DNA of 64,000 nucleotides from CANDOC01 sp965261725 (GCA_965261725.1 CBDHDU010000034.1:186001-250000), one strand, 5' to 3'. Counted from the first letter of the stretch, positions 54,793 through 63,599 are shown. The notes: generated from the sequence alone by a model not told the origin. Program-made: numbers and translations.

Positions 54793-55467
54793 GTGCCAAG
54801 CAGTAAATATATCCATATGTCACATAATGTCACGGTGCTTATGTATCACTTAGTGTGTCCTACGAAATACAGACGAGTAGTTATTACAGGTGCTGTTGAT
54901 GAGACGCTCAAGGATGTTTGTTTGGATATCTCCCAAAGGTATGAAATATATTTTTTGGAAATTGGTGCAGATAGAGGTCATGTACATTTTTTGATCCAGT
55001 CAGTACCAACGATGATCCCAAAATCTATCCTGATTACCACTGAAGCTACGCATGTCTACAGGAGTACCTTTGTTAATTACTCTGTCTCGTAGCATATACG
55101 GATGTACTATTAACCCCGTGATCAGAACGTTAAAAGCAGCAATATATAGTCTCTCGCTAACAAGACGATAGTTCATGAATTTTAAAGGTCATGCACGCCA
55201 AGCCTTTAAGCGATAGCCATTCTTCTACATGCTGGCGTACGCTCAGTGGTAATCAGGAAAAGTTAAAAGCCTTACTGCCCGACAGATATTCAAAAGGAAT
55301 CCAGAAGTGAAAAAGCAGCTATGGGGTGGTTCTTTTTGGAGTTCGGGATATTTTATGAATACTGTAAGTCGGCATGGTAATGAGGAAGTCATTGCCAATT
55401 ATGTAAAGAATCAAGGGAGTGAAGAGTATATGCGGTTCCATCGCATAGCTGTATGCCCTGGGTAAAT
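54793..55467 (+). pseudogene. IS200/IS605-type TnpA interrupted by a small insert
   Basis: The first part (HNVTVLMYHLVCPTKYRRVVITGAV, then DRGHVHFLIQSVPT) is the N-terminus of a Y1 transposase with the HUH pair HVH. The second part, from about 55262, gives KSLTARQIFKRNPEVKKQLWGG, FWSSGYFMNTV and NEEVIANYVKNQG, its C-terminus. About 229 bp with inverted ends separate them. The gene is dead as a single frame. Confidence 0.85.
55029..55257. mobile_element. 229-bp MITE-like insert in the IS200/IS605 transposase remnant
   Basis: CCTGATTACCACTGA at the left is repeated in perfect inverted form at the right (TCAGTGGTAATCAGG), with further partial matches inward (TACGC, CATG). It has no coding capacity and breaks the TnpA homology. 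No clear target duplication was seen. Confidence 0.7.
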
Positions 55468-55503
55468 GAGCTTACTTGATTAATAAGGGCTCGGTACAAA
55501 GGA

Positions 55504-55527
55504 TACCCCGCAGCTTGCTGCAGGGTA
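55504..55527 (+). repeat. Hairpin, probable IS200/IS605 right-end structure
   Basis: TACCCCGCAG and CTGCAGGGTA form a stem (one mismatch) with loop CTTG, followed by GTTCAT. Subterminal hairpins of this kind mark the ends recognised by Y1 transposases. The group II intron begins 7 bp after it. Confidence 0.6.
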
Positions 55528-55533
55528 GTTCAT

Positions 55534-56211
55534 GTGTGCCGAGCATGTTGCACAGCTTGGGGGTGAAAGTCCCCTGTCCAGCCAGATGAGGGCGAAGGAC
55601 TAGCGAAGCACAAGGTTTGTATCGCGAGGTGCAGGCTGAAGGCAGTGTGGAGCAAACTTGCGAGCTGACGAACAGAAACCGGATACGAGGCTGTCTGCGT
55701 GAGGGCGAGTCAGCATGTGATGACGAAGTCCCATACTCATCCGGACATTCAGGCAGTAAATCCGGCAGTTGTGCAGGGAAGGCGGTGTAACTTACCTCGG
55801 GAGGTCTGTGTGGTGTCTGATTTCAGACTGAGGTCATCGTAAGGTGTCCTGATCGCCATACAGAAGTCAGCAGAAGGCATAGTAGCTGGCATATGTCAGT
55901 GAAGGCCTGAACGGTACAGAGTGGTGATTAGTTTCTGTTTTCGATACACCGGACAGCAGACAAGTTCAGCAAGCACTGAAACTCATGCCAGGTGGTCACG
56001 GCGGAACCGGAGGCTGCGACGCTATGAGGGCTGAGGCTGTATCGGCATCACAGAATTACGAAAGCCCGGCGGGCGATACGAGCCTGATGGATCGTATCGC
56101 CAATCCCAGTAATTGATAAGATTATTGGGCGCTTAACTGACCGAAACGCCCAGTACGGATCCGTGGGTGTTGTGGGAGGAGCGTAGCTGTGAAGCTACGC
56201 CCTATCCCGAT
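55534..56211 (+). mobile_element. Group II intron lacking its reverse transcriptase gene
   Basis: The sequence starts GTGTGCCGAGCATGTTGC and has GGGGGTGAAAGTCCCC shortly after, the classic 5' region of bacterial group II introns. Domain I-type segments follow, including GTGAAGGCCTGAACGGT and AGAAGTCAGCAGAAGGCATAGTAG, normally found just before the intron ORF. The 3' end (CGAAACGCCCAGTACGGATCCG, GGGTGTTGTGGGAGG, then a long stem and CTATCCCGAT) fits domains V and VI. No reverse transcriptase frame lies between. It is about 680 nt, so it is an ORF-less or deleted intron. Confidence 0.8.
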
Positions 56212-56218
56212 TTAGCTC

Positions 56219-56402
56219 TTTTAAAAATACAGGTATAGGTCCCGGGTGTTTCTGATCTGTCCAGTTAGGGTATGTTACAGTGGTCATTTTTCCTTTATCG
56301 TTAGTAAAAGTAAAACAATTACACCGTTTTTATGTTTTGAGGCATCAATGTCTATAGTTGAACGTATCTTGGTCAGATTCCAACGTAAAACAAAAGGCTT
56401 TA
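56219..56402 (-). pseudogene. Degenerate duplicate of the C-terminus of the neighbouring secreted protein
   Basis: On the minus strand IDIDASKHKNGVIV, then in another frame FTNDKGKMTTVTY and PIPVFLKEL, parallel IDIDATKHEEGIVVFSFTDRYGKKTTAVY and TPVFLKKL of the adjacent gene. It begins directly after that gene's TAA stop and is broken by at least one frameshift. It ends where the intron begins. Confidence 0.7.
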
Positions 56403-56975
56403 TTATTTACAGTTTTCACCCTTTGGTTCGGGGAAAGGGTTTTTATCAACCAGTTTTTTTAAGAAAACTGGTGTAGATTTTTGACCTTCCTTTGAGGTGT
56501 ATACGGCAGTGGTTTTCTTTCCGTATCTGTCAGTAAAAGAAAAGACAACTATACCTTCTTCGTGTTTTGTAGCATCAATATCTATAGATGAACTTTTTAA
56601 GGGCAGACTCCATGTCATAATAAAGGGGGCTGTTATCTCTAATATGGACCCGACTGTAGCATTTTCGGTTTCTAGCTCATTCCAAAAAACTACACGAGCA
56701 AAAAAAAGTAGTGGTGATATTAACGGAATTGCTTGTTCATCCGGAATTTTAAGTTCCAATAGCCCTTGTCTGGTCGGGGGAGCGTATATAGCGTTTAGCA
56801 TTGTGGGTGATTCATAGTTTTGGCCTGGGGTGGCTTGAGACTCCTTCTCAATTTTAACCTTAATATCAAGATAGATTATGGGATTATCTAGTTGGCTTTT
56901 TGGCTTTTTTCCAAAGCGGATGACAATGTTTTCTTTAGCGCCGGAAGAGTCTTGGGAGCGAGTTACAGCCAATTT
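56403..56975 (-). pseudogene. C-terminal part of a secreted-protein gene split by an IS66-type element
   Basis: From VTRSQDSSGAKENIVIRFG to FPEPKGENCK the frame is open. Upstream of it lies IS sequence. Removing the IS (56976-58700) and one copy of GCCAATTT joins it in frame to the signal-peptide half at 58701-58894 (…RESIKLA-VTRSQDSS…), giving one protein of about 255 residues. No family is recognised; a beta-rich fold is likely. Confidence 0.85.
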
Positions 56976-58700
56976 GTAACTGCTCAAAATTCGTAGGCGA
57001 GTCAACACGCTGACATCAAAACTTTGTCCTTCGGAATCGGGCATAATCAAGTCTATGAACTCGCCTACAATTTCAGACCTTGAAACAGAAGTCAGCGAAC
57101 TCAAGGCTTTTGTCAGCACGCTACTCGACAAAATCAATAAGCTGACAGCCGAAAATACCGCCCTGCGCGAGGAAATCCGGCACCTTAAAAAACTCAAGGG
57201 GCAACCAAAAATTCGCCCGAACAAAAAAACGTCGGAAGACGTTGAAAATAAGGACAGTCAGTCAACGTCGCCAGCTGAAACGCCACCCAGGAGCAAACGT
57301 TCCCGATCACCGGAACCGGGTCGCACAGCCAAGCCTTCTCCTTCTTCTGTTCGTGAGGAAATTTGCCCGGCAGCGGGTGTACAGGATAACTGGAAGCGCA
57401 AAGGCTATCAGGATTTTACCCATGTTGATGTGAATCTGGAGTTCACGACAACACGCTACCGTCGCGAAGTATGGCTTACCCCTGAAGGTCAGACTGTCAT
57501 TGCACCGTTGCCTATCCATATAAAAGGTCGCTTCGGTGATAACCTCAGATCCATGGTGCTGGATCTTTATCATTCCTGTAGTGTTACCCAGCCGTTGTTG
57601 CTTGACTGGTTGCACAGCCATGGCTGCCCAATCTCTGAGGGCAAACTCAATGCCTTACTGACGCAGGGGCATGAGCTGTTTCATCAGGAGCGGGAAGATA
57701 TTCTCGAAACAGGTATTGCCTGTTCCCGCATGCTGCTTGTAGACGACACAGGTGCTCGACATGATGGAAAAAACGGCTATTGCACGGTAATCGGTAACGA
57801 CACTTTTACCGTATTTTCTTCAACCGACAGCAAAAGCCGCATTAATTTCCTGACCCTGCTTCAGGGAAAGCGTCGCTCTCATATCCTGAACCCGGCTGCA
57901 CTCAGTTATATGAAGCAGGTAGAAATGGCTGACAGGTGGATTGATACCTTGTCTGCTTATGGGGAAATCCACTTTCTGAACGAAGCTGCCTGGAAAGCCT
58001 TTCTGGATGACCATAAACTCTTTGCCAAAGAGCAGCGTCGTAAAGTGACAGAGGCTGTTCTCAAGGCAGGCCTGTTAAACAACGGCTGCCCTGAAGCCAT
58101 GGTCATCCACAGTGACGGTGCCCGGCAGTTTGACACGGCGTTTGAACATTCCCTGTGCTGGTTCCATGCCAGCCGCCCACTGGCAAAGCTGATCCCTGCC
58201 AATAAGCAGGAACGGGCTGCCCGTGACTGGATGGAAAAGCAGTTCTGGCATATATACGACGATATTGAGACCTATTGCCAAGCGCCGACAGCCATACGGA
58301 AGGCGCAGATTGAACAGGATTTTAATCACTGGGTGGCGACACAGTCTGACTATCCTGACCTTCGTGCTGTCCTGGGTAAGCTTCACCGGGCACGGGAGGA
58401 GTTATTGCTGATACTAAAGTATCCATGGCTGCCACTTCATAATAACCTGAGTGAGCGGCAAATCAGGGAGTACGTGAAACGACGAAAGATCAGTGGTGGC
58501 ACTCGAAGTCATCTCGGTCAGCGTTGCCGGGATACATTTGCAAGCCTGAAAAAAACATGCAGGCTGCACGGCATATCCTTCTCCAACTATCTTAAAGATA
58601 GAATCTGCGGAACCCAGATGATTCCCAGACTGTCAGACGTGGTGCGGGATAAATCTGCCCGGCTCATGGGTGATGCCGCCTACGGATTTTGAGCAGTTAC
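56976..58700 (+). mobile_element. IS66-family element with 8-bp target duplication
   Basis: The terminal inverted repeats start GTAACTGCTCAAAAT and continue to CGTAGGC, matching 22 of 23 positions. The flanking duplication is GCCAATTT (56968-56975 and 58701-58708), 8 bp as expected for IS66. It carries tnpC only, without tnpA or tnpB, as in the ISBst12 group. The tnpC stop codon lies inside the right inverted repeat. Confidence 0.95.
57055..58692 (+). CDS. IS66 family transposase TnpC
   Basis: The 545-residue protein has an N-terminal coiled coil (LLDKINKLTAENTALREEIRHLKKLKG), a basic Ser/Pro linker, and a DDE core with LLVDDTGARHDGKNGYCTVIGN, VIHSDGARQFD and the C-terminal LHNNLSERQIREYVKRRKISGG region containing the catalytic Glu. 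The frame is intact. Antisense frames in its first 170 bp run into the neighbouring gene fragment but are artefacts. Confidence 0.93.
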   Translation: MNSPTISDLETEVSELKAFVSTLLDKINKLTAENTALREEIRHLKKLKGQPKIRPNKKTSEDVENKDSQSTSPAETPPRSKRSRSPEPGRTAKPSPSSVREEICPAAGVQDNWKRKGYQDFTHVDVNLEFTTTRYRREVWLTPEGQTVIAPLPIHIKGRFGDNLRSMVLDLYHSCSVTQPLLLDWLHSHGCPISEGKLNALLTQGHELFHQEREDILETGIACSRMLLVDDTGARHDGKNGYCTVIGNDTFTVFSSTDSKSRINFLTLLQGKRRSHILNPAALSYMKQVEMADRWIDTLSAYGEIHFLNEAAWKAFLDDHKLFAKEQRRKVTEAVLKAGLLNNGCPEAMVIHSDGARQFDTAFEHSLCWFHASRPLAKLIPANKQERAARDWMEKQFWHIYDDIETYCQAPTAIRKAQIEQDFNHWVATQSDYPDLRAVLGKLHRAREELLLILKYPWLPLHNNLSERQIREYVKRRKISGGTRSHLGQRCRDTFASLKKTCRLHGISFSNYLKDRICGTQMIPRLSDVVRDKSARLMGDAAYGF

Positions 58701-58894
58701 GCCAATTTTATGCTTTCTCTACCCCAAGGGATGCAGTCTAGATCTACTACACTATTAGCCAAGGATGAACGACTTAGTGTACTTAATAATATGGCAGATA
58801 AAAGAGCTGCGCATAAAATGCTGAAATTTGATTTTATAAATTTATATAGTATCGATTGTTTCATAAATGTATTTTGAGATGTCTTTTGTTTCAT
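58701..58894 (-). pseudogene. N-terminal part of the secreted-protein gene split by the IS66-type element
   Basis: MKQKTSQNTFMKQSILYKF is followed by a hydrophobic signal sequence (SILCAALLSAILLSTLSRSSLANS), then VVDLDCIPWGRESIKLA up to the target duplication. The C-terminal part resumes at 56975. The second Met (58864) is an alternative start. Confidence 0.85.
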
Positions 58895-59084
58895 AGTGTG
58901 TAATGGCAGTGGTTTAATGAAAAGGTGATTGTAGTCTTCTCCATTGAACTGCTAAGTCTAGTTGCCATGAATATTGTTCTTATTTTTATTATGAAACACA
59001 TAAGGATGATTTAATAAAAAATGACCAGCATGTTGTCAGTCGTTTTTATATTTCAGGCTCTTTCGCAGGTTGGCTGATCATTTT

Positions 59085-59198
59085 GTAACTGCTCAGAATT
59101 TGTAGGCAATTTTTCTGGTAGATTGGCTACAGCCCAGCGATATCAAGGGTGCAGTTTCCAAGACGGGCACTTTTGCCTACAAAAAAATGAGCAGTTAC
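59085..59198. mobile_element. 114-bp MITE derived from the IS66-type element, with 8-bp target duplication
   Basis: The ends GTAACTGCTCAGAATTTGTA and GAGCAGTTAC (reading from GCCTACAAAA) match the inverted repeats of the IS66-family element at 56976-58700. The flanks carry ATCATTTT on both sides (59077-59084 and 59199-59206). It has no coding capacity, so the neighbouring TnpC could mobilise it in trans. It landed immediately after the stop codon of the ISL3-type transposase remnant. Confidence 0.92.
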
Positions 59199-59199
59199 A

Positions 59200-59785
59200 T
59201 CATTTTTGAGCCTCCTGCCGAATTTTCAGATACAGATATTCAAGATCATTGTAACCACATGCCTTGTAGACAATTCGTTTGATGACCCCATTGAAGGCTT
59301 CGATCTTTGCGCTGGTTATACGATGCTGGCAGTAGGACAGTAAACCTTCTCTTGCTCTATCCAGCCCCCTTGCAAAGCGTTTAAGCTCATCAATGCCAGT
59401 TTCTTTGGCCAATCCTATCCACTAACTTGCTGGCACAGGCTTTGTAGGTGTACGTCCATAGTTGTCTGAGCATATCCTTCAGTATGTAGGCCTGATTCAG
59501 ATCTTCATTCATTGACAGTAGCTCATGCAGGCTAGTTTCTCGCTTTGGTGTGAGGTTTTCTACATTCATGAACAGGTTGAACCGCTGACCTTTGATAAAA
59601 GGCTTATCGTCTTCCTGTGCTTGCCTCCACTCCCTACGACGAATTTTGTCTATGAGTTCGTTATAGTTAGCAATGATGTGAAACTTGTCATAGACAATAT
59701 CAACATCTGGCAGGTACTCTTTGACCGATGCCTTATAGCTGCCACCGCGATCTATTCCTACGCACTGAATACAGGCTCTTTGCTC
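59200..59785 (-). pseudogene. C-terminal half of an ISL3-family transposase, frameshifted
   Basis: Continuing from the N-terminal half at 61194-61810, the frame reads VGIDRGGSYKASVKEYLPDV, DIVYDKFHIIANYNELIDK and RRREWRQ, then after a shift near 59430 continues as LAKETGIDELKRFARGLDRA and ITSAKIEAFNGVIKRIVYKACGY. These are ISL3 DDE signatures. The ISKra4-type insertion and the frameshift both inactivate it. The stop is at 59200. Confidence 0.88.
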
Positions 59786-61193
59786 GGGTGTTCAGCCTGA
59801 TTAATGTGCTGGCTGAAGGTTGTGGGCTACCGGAAAGCCATACCGATCCATCTTTTCCCAAAAAGATCTCCAGTGTCCTGTTGAGCAGACGAGTGATCTG
59901 AGCGTTAATAGCATGGATGCGCCTTCCTCTTTCCAGCGCATACCGGATCGACACATTCTTTGCTTCACCAAGGTCTTACAAGCCGCTTCAGTCACTCCCG
60001 AACCAATGGGTAAATGACGACTCAGGGCTTCAGGGTAAACCATCTTTTTCCAGTTATTCTTGAAATAGGTTCTCGCCTTGTACAGCTTTTCCATTGAGGC
60101 CAAACGGTTGTTGCCCGCCGAGGCCTTTTGCAACTCTTTATGCAAACGGTTCGCCGCCCCTTCTTCATGTTTGAGTGCGTGTAGTTTGTCTTTCAACCAA
60201 GCGTGTCGTTTTTCTTTGTTTTTTGTCCCCGGGTAAATGGCCTCTGCTGCATCCGCGACATACTCGGATACATGATAAAAGTCCAACACTTCCAGAGAAA
60301 CAAAAGGCTCAAGGAATGTCCAATTATCAGGGGCTCCATCGGCGACACCAACATAAACCGCATCTGGAAACTGTCGTTTTATTTTCCCAATTTCACCCGA
60401 AAATCGACTCATAAAGGTTTGTTTGCCGTATTCTGGTGCAGCAGCGCAGTAAATCGTGTGTAATCGGTCACCGCTGTCGTTCAATAATGCAATGGTTCCG
60501 CACATGGCTATCCGGTAATTACCATCACGATAGAGGATAGTTGTTCCATCCAGCCCCAAAGATACGGCGGCCACGGCCTCGGGGAGTTCAGGAATGTCGT
60601 ATGTCCAGTTCTCTTCTTTCGCTTGAGCAATGCTGGCAACCACATCGGATACATCCTTGAGTGTTGCACGACTACTGGTGCGCCTGTGATTCTGAAGTAA
60701 ATCCTCTTCAACCTGAGGGGCTGCCATGTTGGCATACTTCCAACTGACCATACGGGCAAAGGCTGGTGTTGAATTCACTACAATCCGGGCATTCTGATCC
60801 AGGGGGCAGAACGTCTTGCCGCCTTTACTGCTTTGATAAACGTAACGCTCCACTGGAAGCGGCCCCCATGAGGATTCATAGACTTTAAGTTCTTTCTTTT
60901 TCTTGCTGGTCAATTTGATCGAGCCCAGCTTTATAGGTGAACCATCTGCATCAAGGTGTTCCAGTTGTTTTGCAGACGCCAGACGACCAGCAGTGTTGAG
61001 CTGATCCTGAAGATGATCTTCAAATTCCAGCATTGATTTACCATGCTGAACCGTCACCAGAATCTGGGTTTCCGAACCTTGCGAGGAGAGGATTTTTGTG
61101 GACATGGCAGCGAAGAACAGGGACATTATTCAGGATGACAACAGGATAGCTGCCATCCATGAAAATATGCCACATTATTTAGGCTGAACACCC
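59786..61193 (-). mobile_element. ISKra4-family element nested in an ISL3-type transposase gene, with 8-bp duplication
   Basis: Inverted ends are GGGTGTTCAGCCTGATTAAT on the left and, as reverse complement on the right, GGGTGTTCAGCCTAAATAAT. The duplication CTTTGCTC flanks it (59778-59785 and 61194-61201). Total length is 1,408 bp. Removing it restores the ISL3 frame as LEQR-ACIQCVGIDRGG. Confidence 0.95.
59801..61126 (-). CDS. ISKra4 family transposase
   Basis: The 441-residue protein has VAAVSLGLDGTTILYRDGNYRIAMCG (first Asp), YVGVADGAPDNWTFLEPF (second Asp), VLDFYHVSEYVADAAEAIYP, and the C-terminal GSGVTEAACKTLVKQRMCRSGMRW (catalytic Glu), all typical of ISKra4. The start may be 61126 or the Met at 61105. 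The frame is intact, so the element may still move. Confidence 0.9.
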   Translation of the reverse strand: MSLFFAAMSTKILSSQGSETQILVTVQHGKSMLEFEDHLQDQLNTAGRLASAKQLEHLDADGSPIKLGSIKLTSKKKKELKVYESSWGPLPVERYVYQSSKGGKTFCPLDQNARIVVNSTPAFARMVSWKYANMAAPQVEEDLLQNHRRTSSRATLKDVSDVVASIAQAKEENWTYDIPELPEAVAAVSLGLDGTTILYRDGNYRIAMCGTIALLNDSGDRLHTIYCAAAPEYGKQTFMSRFSGEIGKIKRQFPDAVYVGVADGAPDNWTFLEPFVSLEVLDFYHVSEYVADAAEAIYPGTKNKEKRHAWLKDKLHALKHEEGAANRLHKELQKASAGNNRLASMEKLYKARTYFKNNWKKMVYPEALSRHLPIGSGVTEAACKTLVKQRMCRSGMRWKEEGASMLLTLRSLVCSTGHWRSFWEKMDRYGFPVAHNLQPAH

Positions 61194-61810
61194 CTTTGCT
61201 CCAGTGTCAGACTGCTCAGAAAACGGTCTAACGTCGCTTTTCGTTTACCTTCACCAAGGTAGAGGGTTTCATCTGTATCGGCATTTAGAACAACGGTCAG
61301 ATAGTGATGCCCCTTGCCTATTGATTTCTCATCGATTAACAAAGCCCGTAAGCCGTCGAGCTTGGGGGCTGGCAGAGTTTTCATTAGCATCTCTTTATCC
61401 CAGCGCCGTGCTGTGTCATGGGATATAGCGATGAATTCCGGAACCTTATCGCTGGGCATGTAACGGCATAGATGGCTAACATGCTGTTTTAGGCGGTCTG
61501 TAGCTTGAGCCTTGGGAGAAAGGCTAGGAATAGTCACTGTCTCTATATGCTTACAATTTGAACAGCGACCCTGATAGGCTGTGAATAGCAGGTTGACCTT
61601 GATTGAACCAAACGGCAGATCTTGAACATTTCTATCATTCTCGCGCATCTTGCCCATAGGCCAGTGACACTGGCTGCACTTGAACTGCTTTATACGACCA
61701 TCTCTACGCAAATAGACGAATGCTTCAGAGGCATCCCAGTCGATATCAATACGGTCGATTACCCAACCAGAAAATGCGAACATAGGACGAAGTGAGGGTG
61801 TTGCACACAT
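61194..61810 (-). pseudogene. N-terminal half of an ISL3-family transposase
   Basis: It contains the ISL3 N-terminal zinc-finger region (IKQFKCSQCHWPMGKM and GRCSNCKHIETVTIP), a helix-turn-helix part (MPSDKVPEFIAISHDTARRW) and the first catalytic region LLIDEKSIGKGHHYLTVV. The frame then runs into the ISKra4-type element. The boundaries of the whole ISL3 element were not resolved; the left end may be near 59055. Confidence 0.9.
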
Positions 61811-61861
61811 GGCTGATCCTTCAGAAATGTTGATCCTTTCAAATCAATCATTCCCTGAAGG

Positions 61862-62404
61862 CTATTTCTGTTGCAACCCCTCGCTTTTCATCAGCCAACC
61901 TGCGAAAGCCCCATATTTATCAACACATGTCGTGATGATTTCTTTGAAAACAGGGTGAGCAGCATCGGCTGCAAAATAATTATTCTCAAAACTTTCTATA
62001 TTGAACAGTATGCCCTGAGGTGAGAATAGCTGTCTGAAAGGCTTGGCAACCCGGATATCGACATCAAGATAAACACCACCGTATATGTAAATAGCAAGCC
62101 ATCGGATCAGGTTTGAGGCATTGGGAAGATTGGCGTAGCAGCCATGACTTTCACGGGTAAATGTTGAGGCATATCGGCTGATATCAATATCCGCCTGTGC
62201 TGTAACGGCATTGATGAGTTCAGAGACTGAATGGAAGCTGTTCAATAGATCGAGATGACCTGAAAAGCATTGAATATTGTCAGACCAGCAATAAAAGGAA
62301 TAGTCCGGGTTGAGTTTCTGGCAGAGCCTGATGGTTGTGATGAATCCTTCAGGAAGTTTCTTTCCCAGCCAGATCCAGTGAATATTCTTTGGGATAACAG
62401 ACAT
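61862..62404 (-). CDS. DXD-motif glycosyltransferase, probably C-terminally truncated
   Basis: The 180-residue protein begins IPKNIHWIWLGKKLPEGF and has ASNLIRWLAIYIYGGVYLDVDIRV with DVD at 114-116. These are hallmarks of glycosyltransferases with the sugar-binding DXD region (Gly_transf_sug), related to toxin-type GT44 and capsular mannosyltransferases. Family members usually run past 230 residues, so the end is probably lost next to the ISL3-type insertion. A cytoplasmic toxin-like or surface-glycan role cannot be distinguished. Confidence 0.7.
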   Translation of the reverse strand: MSVIPKNIHWIWLGKKLPEGFITTIRLCQKLNPDYSFYCWSDNIQCFSGHLDLLNSFHSVSELINAVTAQADIDISRYASTFTRESHGCYANLPNASNLIRWLAIYIYGGVYLDVDIRVAKPFRQLFSPQGILFNIESFENNYFAADAAHPVFKEIITTCVDKYGAFAGWLMKSEGLQQK

Positions 62405-62477
62405 GGCTTTGAGCTCAGCTACTATGTCTGTAATTGTCAGGTCTTGGAAGTGTATTCGGGGCGGGAGAAACGAGCAC

Positions 62478-63125
62478 TTACAGCGCTCGTTTCAGACTCT
62501 CGTAGGTAAAATCTACGAGATAGTCATTCAGTTTCAGAGATGCTGCGCGAGCTTTATTTCTGTCACCATTTGCCACATGTCTCATGATGTCTGCGTGCAG
62601 CAGAGCAGGGTGGGTCGTGTCATAATCTTTGTAGATAAACCAGAAACGACGGGATAAACCCTGCAGTGGCCGCATAGCCGCACGAATATGTTCGTTGCGA
62701 GCCGCGTCTGTTAACAGCTCATGAATCGCCCGCAGGTGTTGATAAAACGCTTCATCATCGTGATTGCTGGCATCTTCGATGATTTGTTCTGCCAGTCGCA
62801 GCATGCTTTCTTTCTGTTCAGTCGTGGCACGCTGTGACGCCAGCTCGGCACACAGTGACTCCAGGCTGCGACGAACTTCCAGCAGCTTCAGCTGGCTCTC
62901 CACCGATACCTCAGGTACCTGAATACCGCGACGTGGATGGATTGCAACCAGCTGCTCAAATGCCAGCTGCTGCAAAGCTTCCCGTACGGGTGTGCGTCCG
63001 AGCCCCAGCTGCTCTGCCAGCTTTTTCTCGGAATACATGGCACCAGGTTTCAGCTCCTGAAAGATGATCATGTATTCCAGCTGTAGATAGGCTGAATCAG
63101 TTTGTGAAAGCGTCTTATCTTCCAT
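62478..63125 (-). CDS. GntR family regulator with FCD domain
   Basis: The 215-residue protein has an N-terminal winged helix (MYSEKKLAEQLGLGRTPVREALQQLAFEQLVAIHPRRGIQVPEV) and a C-terminal FCD ligand-binding domain (LLEVRRSLESLCAELASQRA; FYQHLRAIHELLTDAARN; LLHADIMRHVANGDRNKA). FCD regulators usually control sugar-acid or organic-acid catabolism. The divergent FAD oxidoreductase gene is the likely target. The small membrane-protein gene upstream ends 1 bp before this start. Confidence 0.92.
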   Translation of the reverse strand: MEDKTLSQTDSAYLQLEYMIIFQELKPGAMYSEKKLAEQLGLGRTPVREALQQLAFEQLVAIHPRRGIQVPEVSVESQLKLLEVRRSLESLCAELASQRATTEQKESMLRLAEQIIEDASNHDDEAFYQHLRAIHELLTDAARNEHIRAAMRPLQGLSRRFWFIYKDYDTTHPALLHADIMRHVANGDRNKARAASLKLNDYLVDFTYESLKRAL

Positions 63126-63126
63126 T

Positions 63127-63408
63127 TTATTCGTTGCTCAAGGGGGCCAAACCCCTGTTTGCGGCTGTGCTTCGATTCATCAGGATGCAGATGATGCCTA
63201 CAAGGCTGAACACAGTCCAGATAATGTTACTGACAAACGAGGCCAGATTAAATGCACTGACCATCGAGATAAGAATACTAACTGAACCTATCAGGTTCAG
63301 TATTGAGTATGACAGGCTGTCCGCATCCAGTTTATGTAACTGCACAAGAATAAAAGGTGCCAGGAAAGCCGCTACGCCTACCAGCCCTATCGCATCATAC
63401 AGATTCAC
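63127..63408 (-). CDS. Small membrane protein, CBU_0592-like
   Basis: The 93-residue protein has three membrane helices (YDAIGLVGVAAFLAPFILVQL; YSILNLIGSVSILISMVSAF; IIWTVFSLVGIICILM). This pattern resembles the CBU_0592 family of unknown function. It is in an apparent operon with the GntR regulator, which starts 1 bp downstream. Confidence 0.7.
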   Translation of the reverse strand: MNLYDAIGLVGVAAFLAPFILVQLHKLDADSLSYSILNLIGSVSILISMVSAFNLASFVSNIIWTVFSLVGIICILMNRSTAANRGLAPLSNE

Positions 63409-63467
63409 TTTACTACCTTTGTCTCAATGTTGCTGTCAGCAATTTTTCCATAATTTTCAGTATGTTA

Positions 63468-63503
63468 TTACGGCATCACAAAGGTGCAAGTTACTTGCCG
63501 TAA
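63468..63503. repeat. 8-bp inverted repeat in the divergent promoter region
   Basis: TTACGGCA and TGCCGTAA pair perfectly with a 20-bp spacer containing ATCACAAAGGTG and GTGCAAGTT, shared with the hairpin region at 45732-45770. It could be a regulator site or part of a dispersed repeat. Confidence 0.5.
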
Positions 63504-63550
63504 ATTCCTGAAGTTCGTATTTGTCCTGTTGATATTACAAGAAGATATCA

Positions 63551-63563
63551 TTAGTATACAACT
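63551..63563. promoter_or_regulatory. Candidate GntR/FCD operator
   Basis: TTAGTATACAACT approximates the symmetric TNGT-N2-ACNA form seen in FCD-type operators such as UxuR sites. It lies 37 bp before the FAD oxidoreductase start and is divergent from the regulator operon. Only one half is well matched. Confidence 0.3.
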
Positions 63564-63599
63564 GATATATTAGTTTGTGATCAGGTAGTGGAAGTGGTA

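Noticed and set aside
56976..57224. Apparent N-terminus of the 56403 gene running into the IS66-type element
   Set aside because: This part is antisense to tnpC. The terminal repeat and 8-bp duplication place the true host gene boundary at 56975.
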